In this document: positions 35,881 to 48,272 of the stretch, piece after piece
Numbering within the stretch: position 1 is the stretch's first letter
Layout: each line of letters starts with the position of its first letter
Source: Aegilops tauschii subsp. strangulata
Taxonomy: Eukaryota > Streptophyta > Magnoliopsida > Poales > Poaceae
Assembly (NCBI RefSeq): GCF_002575655.3
Contig: NC_053040.3
Location: 225,818,628-225,882,627 of the forward strand
Direction of reading: 5' to 3'
DNA length: 64,000 nucleotides
Translations under genes and position numbers: made by a program
The notes under the pieces: model-generated
What the model was told of the DNA's origin: nothing
Databases searched by the model: none
The model's input: the letters and a program-made list of their open reading frames with translations, nothing else

Positions 35881-36310
35881 CCTACTGTAGGTAGGGTCAA
35901 GGACCTATCATCCGGGGGCCACCTAGGGCCCCACACCATCAGCGTTAGGTCTCCGGACCACATAAGCATTCGTATGCTTATAACTGGAGGTTCACTCGGA
36001 CACCTCGACAGCTCTCGGATGCCCACTCTCCAGTCGGCATGACCACTATCACTCGGACAAGGGAGATGAAGGGACGACGTGGGAGCTGCAATGGTCGAGG
36101 AGTCTTAAGTCATTCTTTAAGTATAGTCATAGCCACCCTTACCTGTAACTTTTGTAGTTGTTACTATTTACACATGTAACTACCATAGTTATGGGTATTA
36201 ACCACCCTAGCGACGTGGGAGTGAATGAGGCTGCGGCGCACTCCATATGAGCCATCCTCCTCCTCCAGAGCAAGGCTTAAGCATTCTCTGTAACCATACC
36301 CCGCCCCCCC
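35880..36310 (+). repeat. LTR of a gypsy-like fragment (element D), left part
   Basis: No gene. Inferred to be an LTR because the sequence resumes after element B at 53,540 and ends there in ACA followed by a Tat-type PBS. The start near 35,880 is not defined by any clear TG border or target duplication. It ends in a C-run where element B inserted. Confidence 0.4.
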
Positions 36311-36783
36311 TGAGGGAGTCCTAGATAAGGGGGTCCTCGGCCATCCGGGCTATGTGACATGGGCTGGACTGATGGGCCATGAAGATACAAGATAGAAGGC
36401 TTTCCCCCATGTCCGAATGGGACTCTCCGTTGCGTGGACAGTAGGCTTGGTGGCCAGGCGTGTAGTTTCCTTTCTCTGTAAACCGACTCTGTACAACCCT
36501 AGCCCCCTCCGGTGTCTATATAAACCAGAGGGTTTAGTCCATAGAGGCAATCACAAATTATATAGGCTAGACATCTAGGGTTTAGCCATTACGATCTCAA
36601 GGTAGATCAACTCTTGTAACCCCTATACTCATCAAAGTCAATCAAGCAGGAAGTAGGGTATTACCTCCATTAAGAGGGCCCGAACCTGGGTAAACATCAT
36701 GTCCCCTGCCTCCTGTTACCCTCGATCCTCAGACGCACAGTTCGGGACCCCCTACCCGAGATCGGCCGTTTTTAACACCGACA
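36311..36783 (+). repeat. 5' LTR of element B
   Basis: TGAGGGAGTCC to CACCGACA, 473 bases. TATA box TATATAAA lies at 36,517-36,524, between CCCTCCGGT and ACCAGAGGG, an inverted repeat with one mismatch. It differs from the 3' LTR at roughly 25-30 sites by eye, mostly C/T and G/A. Confidence 0.93.
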
Positions 36784-36830
36784 TTGGTCCTTTCATTGAG
36801 AGTTCCTCCGTGTCGTCAATAGAAGGATCG

Positions 36831-37993
36831 ATGGCTCACCTTGTCGTCAACGAAAAAATAACCTCTGGAAGGGCACTAGCTCCTGGGGAGATCCTCCCGC
36901 TCGGCAATTATACCATGGGCGCCCGCTTGGCCGTTAAGCCAAAGCCGGTCCCCCAAACCACCAAAAATCATCTCCGCATTGGCCTCGAACACTCCGATAA
37001 GATGGATCCGGTGGATGTTTCGTCTTTGAACGAATTGCTAGATCGCATCGCCGCCCTGGGGGTCACGACAGACTACGATCGGATCGGGCTTAAACCCGAT
37101 CAGAGGGAAATCAGGTCCCCGCCGATCACCCATGTTGTTGCGGTTTTGGAGGAGCAAGCCAAGGATAACTCTCCCCCTACGCTGAGAACAAGCTATGTTC
37201 GGATTTTCGAGCCATGCGAGCCGGATACCCATCTTCGGGAAGACACTCCCTGTCCTCTGAACATAGAACCAAGCGTCGAGCCTGAAAACTGCCAGGACAC
37301 TCCGGATCCTGGGCCAGTGACCTTAGAAATTCTTAAAACTCCAGATCCCACAGTGGGTCAGGGTTCGGATTTAAGCCCGCTCACCACAAGCAATATTCCC
37401 CAAGCAATTCCGGTCCTTCGGACATATGCGACCTAATGTATGTGTGGTAGCAACCTCAAGAAACAGTCCATCACTTTTGGGCCAGATTCCTCCTTGTTAA
37501 AAACAAGATCAAAGATTGCTGCGACGACGACGCAGTTTCAGTATTATGCCGCAACTGTACAGACGAGGGTATCCTCAATGCCCTCAACAGATGCCGCATA
37601 CTGCACTTTGCATATTTGGCACACATAGTACAGAAATTTGCACCATGGAAAGCGCCTGGAAAGCCCAGACAGCTCGGTGGGAACCGCCGGCCTTTAAGCA
37701 CCCACCGGACGGGCAAAAAGGATGCACCCTCACGGGAACCTGATCATCACCCTACAGACAAGAAAATTAAGCCCTCAATGGGACACAGAACTATCCTTGA
37801 TGAATGGCTCGACAAGCCCTCTCGGATACACACGACGCCGAATTCCGAACCAATACACAGCCTTCGGGCATGTTGGGTACTCCGGCAGGTGGCGAAGAGC
37901 GGTGAGGCTATCCTCACCAATACGACCTCCGAGAAGTACCCTCCGGAGGACGACGATCTCAACGTCTTTACGGTCTTCGAGGCCTTTTCTTAA
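36831..37993 (+). pseudogene. Gag region of element B, shortened and broken
   Basis: The frame opens at ATG 36,831 and reads through an acidic, proline-rich region up to TAA 37,434-37,436. Coding resumes in another phase by about 37,620 and meets TAA at 37,991-37,993. The usual gag core and any zinc knuckle are not visible, and the region is short for a Tat-type gag. An internal deletion around 37,430-37,640 is likely. Confidence 0.65.
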
Positions 37994-40900
37994 AATAATC
38001 GGCGTAAAAGGGCACTCCGCAACCTCGCCAAAGTCAACCAAGTAGCCGCCGTAAACCCTTGGAATGATACGGCGATAACTTTCACCGCCAACGACGAACC
38101 AAGGGCTCAATCAGTCCGCGCACCAGCCGCTTTGGTCTTAAATCCAATTGTCGACGGCTTTTGGCTCGCTAAATTACTCATGGACGGCGGCAGCGGACTG
38201 AACCTCATCTACAAGGACACACTCGATAAAATGAAAATAGACAAGAGCTGCATCGAGCAAAGCAGTACAACCTTTCGAGGCATTATCCCCAATCGAGAAG
38301 CACGATGCTCGGGGAAAATTAAACTCGATGTGGTATTCAGCACGCCGGAGAACTACAGGTCTGAAGAGTTAATCTTCCATGTGACACCCTTCAACAGCGG
38401 ATATCACGCCCTGTTGGGGCGAGACGCATTCACACGCTTTCAAGCCATACCCCATTACGGGTGCATGAAGCTCAAAATGCCCGGGCCCAATGGAGTTATC
38501 ACTATCACCAGCCATCCGGACATAGCGCTCCGCGCTGAAAACAAAACCGCATCCCTGGACCTCGAGGCATTATCCGAGGCCCTTGCGGCCGAGGAGCTCA
38601 CCGCTATGCGTTCCAAAGTGGATAGAGACGACGTAATCCTTGATAAAAGGCCTAAGTCTACTTCTTTCAAGCCAGCAGACGAAATAGTAAAATTCCAAGT
38701 TCACCCGATGGATCCTGAAAAAACACCAGCCATTGGAGCACAGCTGGATTCGACGGTTGACGCCATGCTAAGAGCTTTCCTGCACGAGAATTGGGACATC
38801 TTTGCCTGGCATCCTTCGGATATGTCAGGAATCCCACACAGACTGGCCGAACACAGCCTCAACATAATAAAGGGGTTCTAGCCAGTTAAGAAAACGTTGC
38901 GGCGATTTTTCGAACCCAGGCGACAAGCTATGAGGGAGGAGCTAGCCAAACTACTTGAAGCCGGGTTCATTAGAGAGATCAAACACCCGGATTGGCTAGC
39001 CAACCTGGTCATGGTGCCAAAGAAGGACATATCCTGGCGCCTTTGTGTTGATTTCAAAGACCTCAACAAGGCCGGCCCTAAAGACCCCTTCCCACTGCAC
39101 CGCATTGACCAAATCATTGATGCAACTGCAGGACACAATTCACTGTGTTTCCTCGACGCATACATCGGATACCATCAAATTAAGATGAAGGAATCCGATC
39201 AGGCCGCAACGGCATTCATTACTCCGTACAAGCCTTTTTGATTCAACACTATGCCTTTCGGACTCAAAAACGCCGGCGCCACTTACCAGCGCATGAATCA
39301 AACATGCATGGAAAAACAAATTGCCAAGACGGTGGAGGCATATGTAGATGATGTAGTCATCAAAACTAAACATGTCGAATCTTTGGTGGACGGCTTACGC
39401 CATACATTTGACAACCTCCGAACATATGACATACGGCTCAATCCGGAAAAATGCGTTTTCGGCGTTCCAGATGGAAAGCTTCTCGGGTTCGTTGTTTCTA
39501 ATAGAGGAATCGAAGCAAATCCGGCCAAAATCCAAGCCCTATCGCAGTTGGCAACACCAACAGACCTAAAACAGGTCCAAATACTAGCTGGGTGTGTGGC
39601 AGCCTTGAGCCGCTTTTTCCAGATTGGGAGAGAAGGCGCTGCCGCTATGTCGCCTACTCTGACGTACCGACCACTTTGAGTGGACGGATGCGGCAACGGC
39701 CGGGTTGGAAGAAATAAAAACTTTATTAGCAAGCAATCCAATCCTTGTCGCACCTAAGGTCGGCGAACCTATGCTACTGTACATATCTGCAACTCACCAG
39801 GTGGTGAGTGTTGTGCTCGTCGTTGAATCAGGGGAAGAGGGACACAAGTTCCCACTCCAAAAACAAGTATACTATGTATCGGCGGTTCTCACACCATGCA
39901 AATCTCGATACCCGCACTATGAAAAGATAGCATATACGGTTTTCATGGCATCCCGGAAGTTGCGGCACTACTTTCAAGAGTGCTCGATCACGGTGGCCTC
40001 TGAGGTACCACTCAATGACATCATAAACAATCGAGGCGCCACCGGCCGCATTGCAAAATGGGCTATCAAGCTCTTACCATTTGAAATAACATACAAGCCA
40101 CGCTGAGCTATTAAATCTCAGGTGTTGGCCGACTTTGTCGCCGAGTGGACAGAAGCCGAACTCCCTAAAGAGTATGGCACATACTACAACTGGATGATGT
40201 ACTTCGACGGCTCTAAAATGTTAGCCGGACTGGGGGCGGGTGTCATCCTAACATCCCTTACAAGGGACACAGTCCGTTACATATTAAAAATCCTGTATAC
40301 AGACTCCAATAATGCAGCCGAATATGAGGCACTACTGCATGGTCTCCGGATGGCTGTTTCTATGGGCATACAACGCCTCGAGGTGCACGGGGACTCAAAC
40401 CTTGCAATGTCCCAAATAAACGGAGAATTCGATGCAAAAGATCCAAATATGGCGGCTTACCGCAACACCGTACTCAAAATATCAGCTCGGTTTGAGGGGC
40501 TCTTGTTTCATCATGTGGCCCGAGACAGTAATCAAGCAGCGGACATCCTTGCTCGAATGGGCGCTACACGCGACCCCGTCCCGCCTAACACATTCGTGGA
40601 AGGCATTTGAAGCCATCCGTGCTATGGCAGGACGAGAGCGAAAATACCAGTCCGGCGCCGATCACACCCACGGATGCCAAAAACGATTCAGATATCATCA
40701 GGGGCTCGGGCACCGAACCAACGACCTCCGCCCATGCAATCATGGCGGTGATCGCCCCATGGATTGAACCCTTCTTAGCCTGCCTCAATAGCAGGAGCTC
40801 CCTGATGACCAGAACGAGGCCCGTCGCATAGTTCGACACTTCAAAGCCTACAAAGTTCATGAAGGAGAACTCTACCAGAAAAGTACTATCGGAGTCCTTC

Positions 40901-41990
40901 AAAGATGTATCTCCGAAGAGGAGAGACAATAGCTCTTGGCCGAAATACATGCTGGTCTTGGTGGCCATCACGCCGCGGCTCGAGCCCTTGTAAGTAAGGC
41001 CTTCCGTACAGGTTTCTTTTGGTCCACGGCCCGAGCAGATGCACAGGACCTCGTACAATGCTGTGTCGGACGCCAGCTTTTTGCCAATCAAAGCCATATG
41101 CCACCCAATGCCTTACGAATAATCCCCATTACTTGGCCTTTCGCGGTCTAGGGGTTGGACATGGTCGGACCCCTCAAAGGGGGAAGCCATAAGAAAAAAA
41201 TACTTGCTGGTTATGGTAGATAAATTCACTAAGTGGATAGAGGCCAAACTAGTGAAAACGGCTGAAGCCGGACCGGTGATAGACTTTATTATCCGGTGCC
41301 GTACGCCATTATGGTGTCCCACACATCATTATTACTGACAACGGCTCTAACTTTACAGCCGACGAGGTGAAAACTTGGTGTGCTAATTTGGGCATTAAGC
41401 TCGATTACGCCTCTGTGTATCACCCTCAAACAAACGGTCAAGTTGAATGGGCCAATGGCCTGATAATGAGCGGCATCAAACCTAGACTAGTGCGATCCCC
41501 AAAGGAGCCGAACAAACACTGGGTCGAGGAGCTTGACTCCGTACTCTGGGGACTGCGGACCACGCCCAATCACACAACCGGATACACACCATTCATGGTA
41601 TACGGCGCAGAGGCTGTCTTGCCCTGCGATATTATTCATGGCTCACCTCGAGTACATATGTATGAGGAGAGAGAGGCCGAGCTCGATCGGCAGGACGACT
41701 TAGATGGCCTGGAGGAGGAGCGCGACGTCGCAAAAGCCCGTTCCGCATTCTACCAACAACAAGCTCGAAGATACCAAAGCAGAGAAGTGCGGGCAAAGAC
41801 TTATAATGTCGATGAACTTGTTCTACGCCTACCAGAGAAGAAAAAGGACAAGCTCAAGCCCAAATGGGAGGGTCCCTTCATTATAGATGAAGTTCTCACT
41901 GGAGGAGCATATCGCCTTCGCAATGCATCGGATAATCGCTTAGAGCCAAACCCATGGAACTCTGCTCGACTCCGAAGATTCTACGCCTGA
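37994..41990 (+). pseudogene. Pol of element B (protease, RT, RNase H, archaeal-type RNase H, integrase)
   Basis: The protease has MDGGSGLNLIY (near 38,180). RT carries the LCVDFKDLNKA block and YVDD (39,341-39,352). RNase H lies at about 39,770-40,105. The second RNase H has YFDGSK, AAEYEALLHG and GDSNLAMSQ (40,200-40,580). Integrase pieces extend to the stop after RRFYA (41,988-41,990). The HHCC part and first catalytic region (40,610-41,330) are scattered over several phases. Breaks: TAG 38,879-38,881, TGA 39,239-39,241, a frame change near 39,660-39,700, TGA 40,104-40,106, TGA 40,608-40,610, then further shifts. The element has been dead for a long time, yet domain order is complete. Confidence 0.88.
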
Positions 41991-41999
41991 GTCTGGACA

Positions 42000-42837
42000 C
42001 ATACCTTTGTTCGTTCCCGTTTTCTCCTCTTCCATTTTTCCTCCTTTTTCGTTTTTATGATTTCTAGCGTGTGTTCGGGTAAGCCGCACACTTGAGGGGT
42101 ATGCATCCTTAAATGTACACACCCCATCAGAACTGGGGGCTTCTCTCAATAGAAGCTTATTATTTTGAGCACAAAGCTAACCATAAATATGTTGTTTTCT
42201 CACGTACGTCCTGTCTTCGCCATTATATGCACCTCTATGACTTAAGTTTTTGCCAAGCTGGGTTGCCTGGCTCCTGTGCTTATGCCATACGTTCCCGCTT
42301 GTTCAGCTAGGGCATAAAGGGAGCACCTCTGCAATTGTTACAAACAGGTCATCCGGACATGTACCTCAGACGGGTGAAGCCGAAAGCTAGCATTCTTAAG
42401 GGAATAATTGGTCGGTGGACAAATGACAAACTGCCTTCTGGCAATATAAACTATCAAAATACAAAGACTCCGGCGATTCTTTCGCATCACAGCTTAGGCA
42501 TGCATACATAAGGCATGCTGACCCAGGGAGAGGAACCCTTAATGGGACTATTCTCTCTCAAAGATGTTTCTTACGTTAAAAAGTAATATAACATAACTCC
42601 CTGAATACAGTTTCTCTGTTCACGCACTATGGACGGATCGCCTGGTTTCCGAACATACTTGGTGTTTCCCACAGGTATAGTATTTGGAAACACTCCAACC
42701 CTTGGGTTTCGGAGGTCCAAGCGGAAGGCCTGCCATGACAATCTTTTAAAATTTGGCCAGAGATAAGTTTGATGATAAAGTGTATTGTTACATGAAATCA
42801 CACGCCTACTTTTTATCTATGCCATCTATCGGGCTGT
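42000..42837 (+). other. Spacer between pol and antisense ORF of element B
   Basis: No gene supported. AT-rich with short frames only. It corresponds to the 3' untranslated part of the element. Confidence 0.5.
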
Positions 42838-45318
42838 CTAGTTTATAGTCCTGCTGTGAGAATTTGCGGCTATCTTTACTTGATCGTACACCAAGCTAAC
42901 CAGAATTTCTTGTCCGTCTGGTCCCCAAGGTCCGACCTGGGCCATATGATTCGGATCAAGTCTGGTATACCGCATTTTCACCATGGCCCAGGCCTCTCGT
43001 GCACCTTCTCGACATGCTGATGCCTTCCATAGCTCAAAATGAAGATGAGCTCCCTTGAATAAATCCGTGAGCTCCCCCATCATTCCTGGAGGAGAATTAG
43101 ATGGCCATAAAGCCTTAGCCATGTTCCTCATTGCTTTCCGAGCTCGCTTGTGCACTTTGGATAGCTCTTGCAGCAAGTCGCCTTGAAATCCGGACATTTC
43201 TCCCTCAGGCCGCCCAGTTAACAAACCTACAGGAATAAACCTCGTAAATTTTTTCCATCAGGGGATCTTATGGAAGTTAGGTCCAGGGACATACTAAATA
43301 TGCCGCCTTTCAGCTTTCGGTTCTCCTTCAAGGCATCCGACAGTTGGGCTCTTACGTCCTTTAGCTCTTCGGCTTGCTTGATGTTGGCATCCTGTAGTTT
43401 GTTCTTCTCATTAATGGTCTGTGTTAATACACGTTGACCAACGGCTTCTTGCCCTTCGGCATATTGCTTGTCCGCCTGAGCAGGCTTTAGCCTCTCCTCC
43501 AACTGATCTGCCGATCCTGCTGCCATAAACAAAACAATGAATATTCAAAAATCATTGTTAGCACAGTATCGTATTTTTCGGACACTGTTGTGCTTACTAT
43601 CCAGTGCCTTCTTGGATTTGTTCAAATTTTAGGGTTCGGCGGTGACAACAATTAGCTTGGCCCGACATTCTTCAAGCTCCTTGGACAGTGTGTTATTTTT
43701 CGCCGCGAGTACCTGATAATGTCAACGACCCTTAAATTAGTTGGGCCAACTACTTCAAGTCTCGGGGGCTACTGGCACATGATTACTGAATCTACACAAA
43801 AGTTCTTACCCGCATATCCTTTGAAAGCTAGTGAGTGGCTCCGGCAAGTCCATCCCGAGCAGCTCGGATATATGCATCCGTAGAGCTGAGGGCATTGAAC
43901 GCCTCTTCGATAAAACTTGGGTTGCGCATGGCCTCTTTTCCACCGCCGATGATTCATCGCGCTCTCCACTTCGAAATTGGTGACGGATACATTATCCGAA
44001 TCCTCTTGGAGATGACAATTCGGCATTTTGCCCGTATCAACCCTAGTCCATATGGCAGGGTTCGGGGCCGGATTGGTCGTTGCATGGCCGGCGAGCTCAC
44101 TTAATATAGTCCGGCGAATGCTCTTCCTACAAAATGGCCCAGCGAAAAACGTCACAATTCGGTCTGTCCACCGAGTGCGTGTTAAAAACTATACCTCTTT
44201 GGTGAAGGCGGGGGCTCGGTAGTATCACTGTTTGCCCTTCTTTTCAAAGACTCGCCCTGCGCGGGTGTCGCCTTTGATACAGCGCCGTGAGACGAGCGCC
44301 GTCCCTTCGGAGCATGAGACAGTGCGGTGGGTGAGGCGCAATGGGAAAACTCTTTTGGAGGAGACATCTCCTGGGTACTTACATGGGAGGAGGGGAGAAG
44401 GCTCGGGTAATCGGCTATAATAGCCACTTCTGTGCCATCGTAGCTCGTTTGATAAAAGACTCCCTCCTTAAGTTCTATGAATATATCCGGATCTTCTTCA
44501 TATCCGGGATCCAGGTCTCGAACATGGTCCTCTGGGTGTAGAGCGGGGCTGTAGACCCCCTTGACGACCTTTCTCCATTCCTATTAAAAGTAGCCGGATT
44601 AAATTCGACTAGCATAACTCTGGAAAAAGGTTGAGTTAGGCCAATAATAATAAAAAATCACCCAGTCAATGGGGTTATACATGGAAAAACCTTCCTGACA
44701 TTTCAAGCGAGTGAAGTCTTCCTTCTCCCCTTGAAAAGGTCAGCTAAGATGGTGGCCAGGGCGGCAAAATTGTCCGGACCCTTGCGTAGACAACGGGATG
44801 CATCGTCCTCCCCGTTGTAATGCCATATAGGAAAAGCCCTAGATTGGAGCGGCTAACTGCATCCGTTATTGAAATTGCCATTACCTCGATTATAGACAGC
44901 CCGAAGTTGGCAAGTACTCTGATCTTTCTTGCTAGCCTCTCGACCTTCGCACTGTCTTCTTCCTCGAGGCTTCGGGGACACCAGCTAGCGCGCTTCTTTA
45001 AGGGAGCGCTGGAGAATTCGGGAGGACCGCGCCGGATTGGGTTCGGCAGAATTACGTCCTCAATATAAAACTATTCCGAGGGCCACTCTTCGGATTCCTT
45101 CTTCGGAGTGCCGGACAGGTACCCTGTCCCGACTATGCGCCATACTTCGGTGCCGCCCACCTCAAATATAGATCCCTTTTGGGAGCGGGGGACGAGGCAG
45201 AAGAATTTCCAACATAACTTGAAATGAGCCTCACAGCCTAGGAACAGCTCACAAAGAGCAACGAAGCCCGCGATATGCAGGATGGAGCCTGGCGTTAGAT
45301 TGTGTAGTTGGAGGCCGT
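42838..45318 (-). pseudogene. Antisense ORF of element B, C-terminal part (gypsy-type transposon / Transposase_28-like)
   Basis: On the minus strand, coding segments run from the border with element C down to 42,838. The first (45,318 to about 44,820) has GFVALCELFLG and FCLVPRSQKGSIFEVGG, a pattern I know from the Pfam putative gypsy-type transposon family (Transposase_28, despite the name not a proven transposase). Later parts (43,227-43,532) are coiled coil with many Glu, Gln and Lys. The last part (42,838-43,224) is helical. At least one in-frame stop (near 45,073) and several shifts break it. Its 5' end lies at 52,481-52,761, beyond element C. Antisense ORFs between pol and the 3' LTR are known for Tat elements; their function is unknown. 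Confidence 0.75.
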
Positions 45319-45323
45319 AATAC
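45319..45323. repeat. Target site duplication of element C (left), AATAC
   Basis: Five bases identical to 52,476-52,480. Confidence 0.9.
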
Positions 45324-46908
45324 TAATACGTCTCCAACGTATCTATAATTTTTGATTTCTCCATGCTATATTATCTTCTGTTTTGGACATTATTGGGCTT
45401 TATTATTCACTTTTATATTATTTTTGGGACTAACCTATTAACCGGAGGCCCAGCCCAGAATTGCTGTTTTTTGCCTATTTCAGAGTTCTGCAGAAAAAGA
45501 ATATCAAACGGAGTCCAAACGGAATGAAACCTTCGGGAACGTGATTTTTGGAACGAACATGATCCAGGAGACTTGGACCCTAAGTCAAGGAAGCTTCCAG
45601 GAAGCCACGAGGTAGGGGGCGCGCCTACCCCCCCAGGTGTGCCCTCCACCCTCGTGGGCCCCACGTTGCTTCACTGATGTACTCCTTCCTCCTATATATA
45701 CCTACGTACCCCCAAACGATCAGATACGGAGCCAAAAACCTAATTCCACCGCCGCAACCTTCTGTACCCACGAGATCCCATATTGGGGACTGTTCCGGAG
45801 CTCCGCGGGAGGGGGCATCGATCACGGAGGGCTTCTACATCAACACCATAGCCTCTCCGATGAAGTGTGAGTAGTTTACCTCAGACCTTCGGGTCCATAG
45901 TTAGTAGCTATATGGCTTCCTCTCTCTTTTTGGATCTCAATACAATGTTCTCCCCCTCTCTCATGGAGATCTATTCGATGTAATCTTCTTTTGCGGTGTG
46001 TTTGTTGAGACCGATGAATTGTGGGTTTATGATCAAGTTTATCTATGAACAATATTTGAATCATCTGAATTCTTTTATGTATGATTGGTTATCTTTGCAA
46101 GTCTCTTCGAATTATTAGTTTGGTTTGGCCTACTAGATTGATCTTTCTTGCAATGGGAGAAGTGCTTAGCTTTGGGTTCAATCTTGCGGTGTCCTTTCCC
46201 AGTGATAGTAGGGGCAGCAAGGCACGTATTGTATTGTTGCCATCGAGGATAACAAGATGGGGTTTCTATCATATTGCATGAATTTATCCCTCTACATCAT
46301 GTCATCTTGCTTAAGGCGTTACTCTGTTCTTATGAACTTAATACTCTAGATGCATGCTGGATAGCGGTCGATGTGTGGAGTAATAGTAGTAGATGCAGGC
46401 AAGAGTCGGTCTACTTGTCTCGGACGTGATGCCTATATACATGATCATACCTAGATATTCTCATAACTATGCTCAATTCTGTCAAGTGCTCAACAGTAAT
46501 TTGTTCACTCACCGTAAAATACTTATGCTCTTGAGAGAAGCCACTAGTGAAATCTATGGCCCCCGGGTCTATCTTCCATCATATTAATATTTCAACACTT
46601 AGTTATTTCCGTTGATTTTTTACTTTGCTTTTATTTTACTTTGCATCTTTATCATAAAAATACCAAAAATATTATCCTACCATCTCTTTCAGATCTCACT
46701 CTCGTAAGTGACCGTGTAGGGATTGACAACCCCTTGTCGCGTTAGTTGCGAGGATTTATTTGTTTTGTGTAGGTGCGAGGGACTCGCGCGTAGCCTCCTA
46801 CTGGATTGATACCTTGGTTCTCAAAAACTGAGGGAAATACTTACGCTACTTTGCTGCATCACCCTTTCCTCTTCAAGGGAAAACCAACGCAGTGCTCAAG
46901 AGGTAGCA
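45324..46908 (+). repeat. 5' LTR of element C
   Basis: 1,585 bases. Its first bases read TAATACGTCTCC where the 3' copy has TGATACGTCTCC, a mutated terminus. A TATA box (CCTATATATACC) lies near 45,692-45,700. Short open frames inside are not genes. Confidence 0.93.
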
Positions 46909-46919
46909 AGAAGGATTTC

Positions 46920-46932
46920 TGGCGCCGTTGCC
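46920..46932 (+). promoter_or_regulatory. Primer binding site of element C (tRNA-Asp type)
   Basis: TGGCGCCGTTGCC, 11 bases after the 5' LTR. The sequence fits the 3' end of plant tRNA-Asp, as used by Athila-like elements. Confidence 0.8.
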
Positions 46933-47129
46933 AGGGAGGTCTACGCAAAAGTCAACATACCAAGTACCCATCACAAACCCTTATCTCCCGCATTACATTA
47001 TTTGCCATTTGCCTCTCGTTTTCCTCTCCCCCACTTCACCCTTGCCGTTTTATTAGCCCTCTCTTTTTCGTTCGCCTCTTTATCGCTTGCTTCTTGTTTG
47101 CTCGTGTGTTGGATTGCTTGTTTGTCACG

Positions 47130-48272
47130 ATGGCTCTACCTAGATTTGGTGATCTTCACCTTAAAAGGTTAGAGGAGATCGAAAGCAACGTCAGGAGTTT
47201 TATGGTTTTGCAATTTGAGCATAATAATTTCTTTAGAGACGAGCTGAAGGAACAAAAAAGCTTCATGAGTTTTATGAATAAAGAGCTCGATGATATGTCT
47301 AAAGAATTTGATGGTTTGAGATCCCAAATTGCTCGTCTTGAGAAGATGATAGCTGAAATATCGGATAAGCAGGCTACCTTAGTTAATAAAATGGCCGCTA
47401 AACCGGAGAACTTTGAAAATAAAGATGAAGATCTAAAAGTTATTGATGTGTCCCCTATTAAATCTTTGTTTTGCAATATGAATCTTGATAATGATGGGAC
47501 TGAATATGATCCACCTTTACCTAGAAGGCGTTCAAAGAATTCGGAGTTTTTAGATCTTGATGCCAAAATTGATAAAAGTGGGATTGAAGAAATCAAAACA
47601 TTAGATGTTAATAAACCCACTATTTTGGATTTCAAGGAATTTAATTATGATAATTGCTCTTTTATAGATTGTATTTCCTTGTTGCAATCCGTACTAAATT
47701 CTCCTCATGCTTATAGTCAAAATAAAGCTTTTACCAAACATATCGTTGATGCTTTGATGCAATCTTATGAAGAAAAGCTTGAGTTGGAAGTTTCTATCCC
47801 TAGAGAACTCTATGATGAGTGGGAACCTACTATTAAAATTAAGATTAAAGATCATGAATGATATGCTTTGTGTGACTTGGGTGCTAGTGTTTCCACTATT
47901 CCCAAAACTTTGTGCGATTTGTTAGGTTTCCGTGATTTTGATGATTGCTCTCTAAACTTGCACCTTGCGGATTCCACTATTAAGAAACCTATGGGAAGAA
48001 TTAATGATGTTCTTATTTTTGCAAATAGGAATTATGTGCCCGTAGATTTTATTGTTCTTGATATAGATTGCAATCTTTCATGTCCTATTATTCTTGGTAG
48101 ACCTTTCCTTAGAACGATTGGTGCAATTATTGATATGAAGGAAGGGAATATTAGATTCCAATTTCCATTAAAGAAAGGCATGGAACACTTCCCTAGGAAG
48201 AAAATAAAATTACCTTATGAATCTATCATGAGGGCCACTTATGGATTGCCTACCAAAGATGGCAATACCTAG
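47130..48272 (+). pseudogene. Gag-like / aspartic protease-like protein of element C, one internal stop
   Basis: The start is chosen at ATG 47,130 (MALPRFGDLHLKRLEE), after the PBS; an upstream in-frame ATG at 46,806 lies in the LTR. Residues about 15-85 form a coiled coil. A charged linker follows. Past the TGA at 47,859-47,861 the same frame continues with ALCDLGASVSTIPKTL and LGRPFLRTIGAIID, the two halves of a retropepsin-type protease (catalytic Asp in DLGA). The stop replaces one codon between the two parts; otherwise the frame is clean for 380 codons. No zinc knuckle and no RT follow. It may package RNA with help from an autonomous relative. Confidence 0.8.

Noticed and set aside
46081..46587. 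ORFs of 64-66 codons, repeated near 51,647-52,156
   Set aside because: They are copies of the LTR of element C and not coding.
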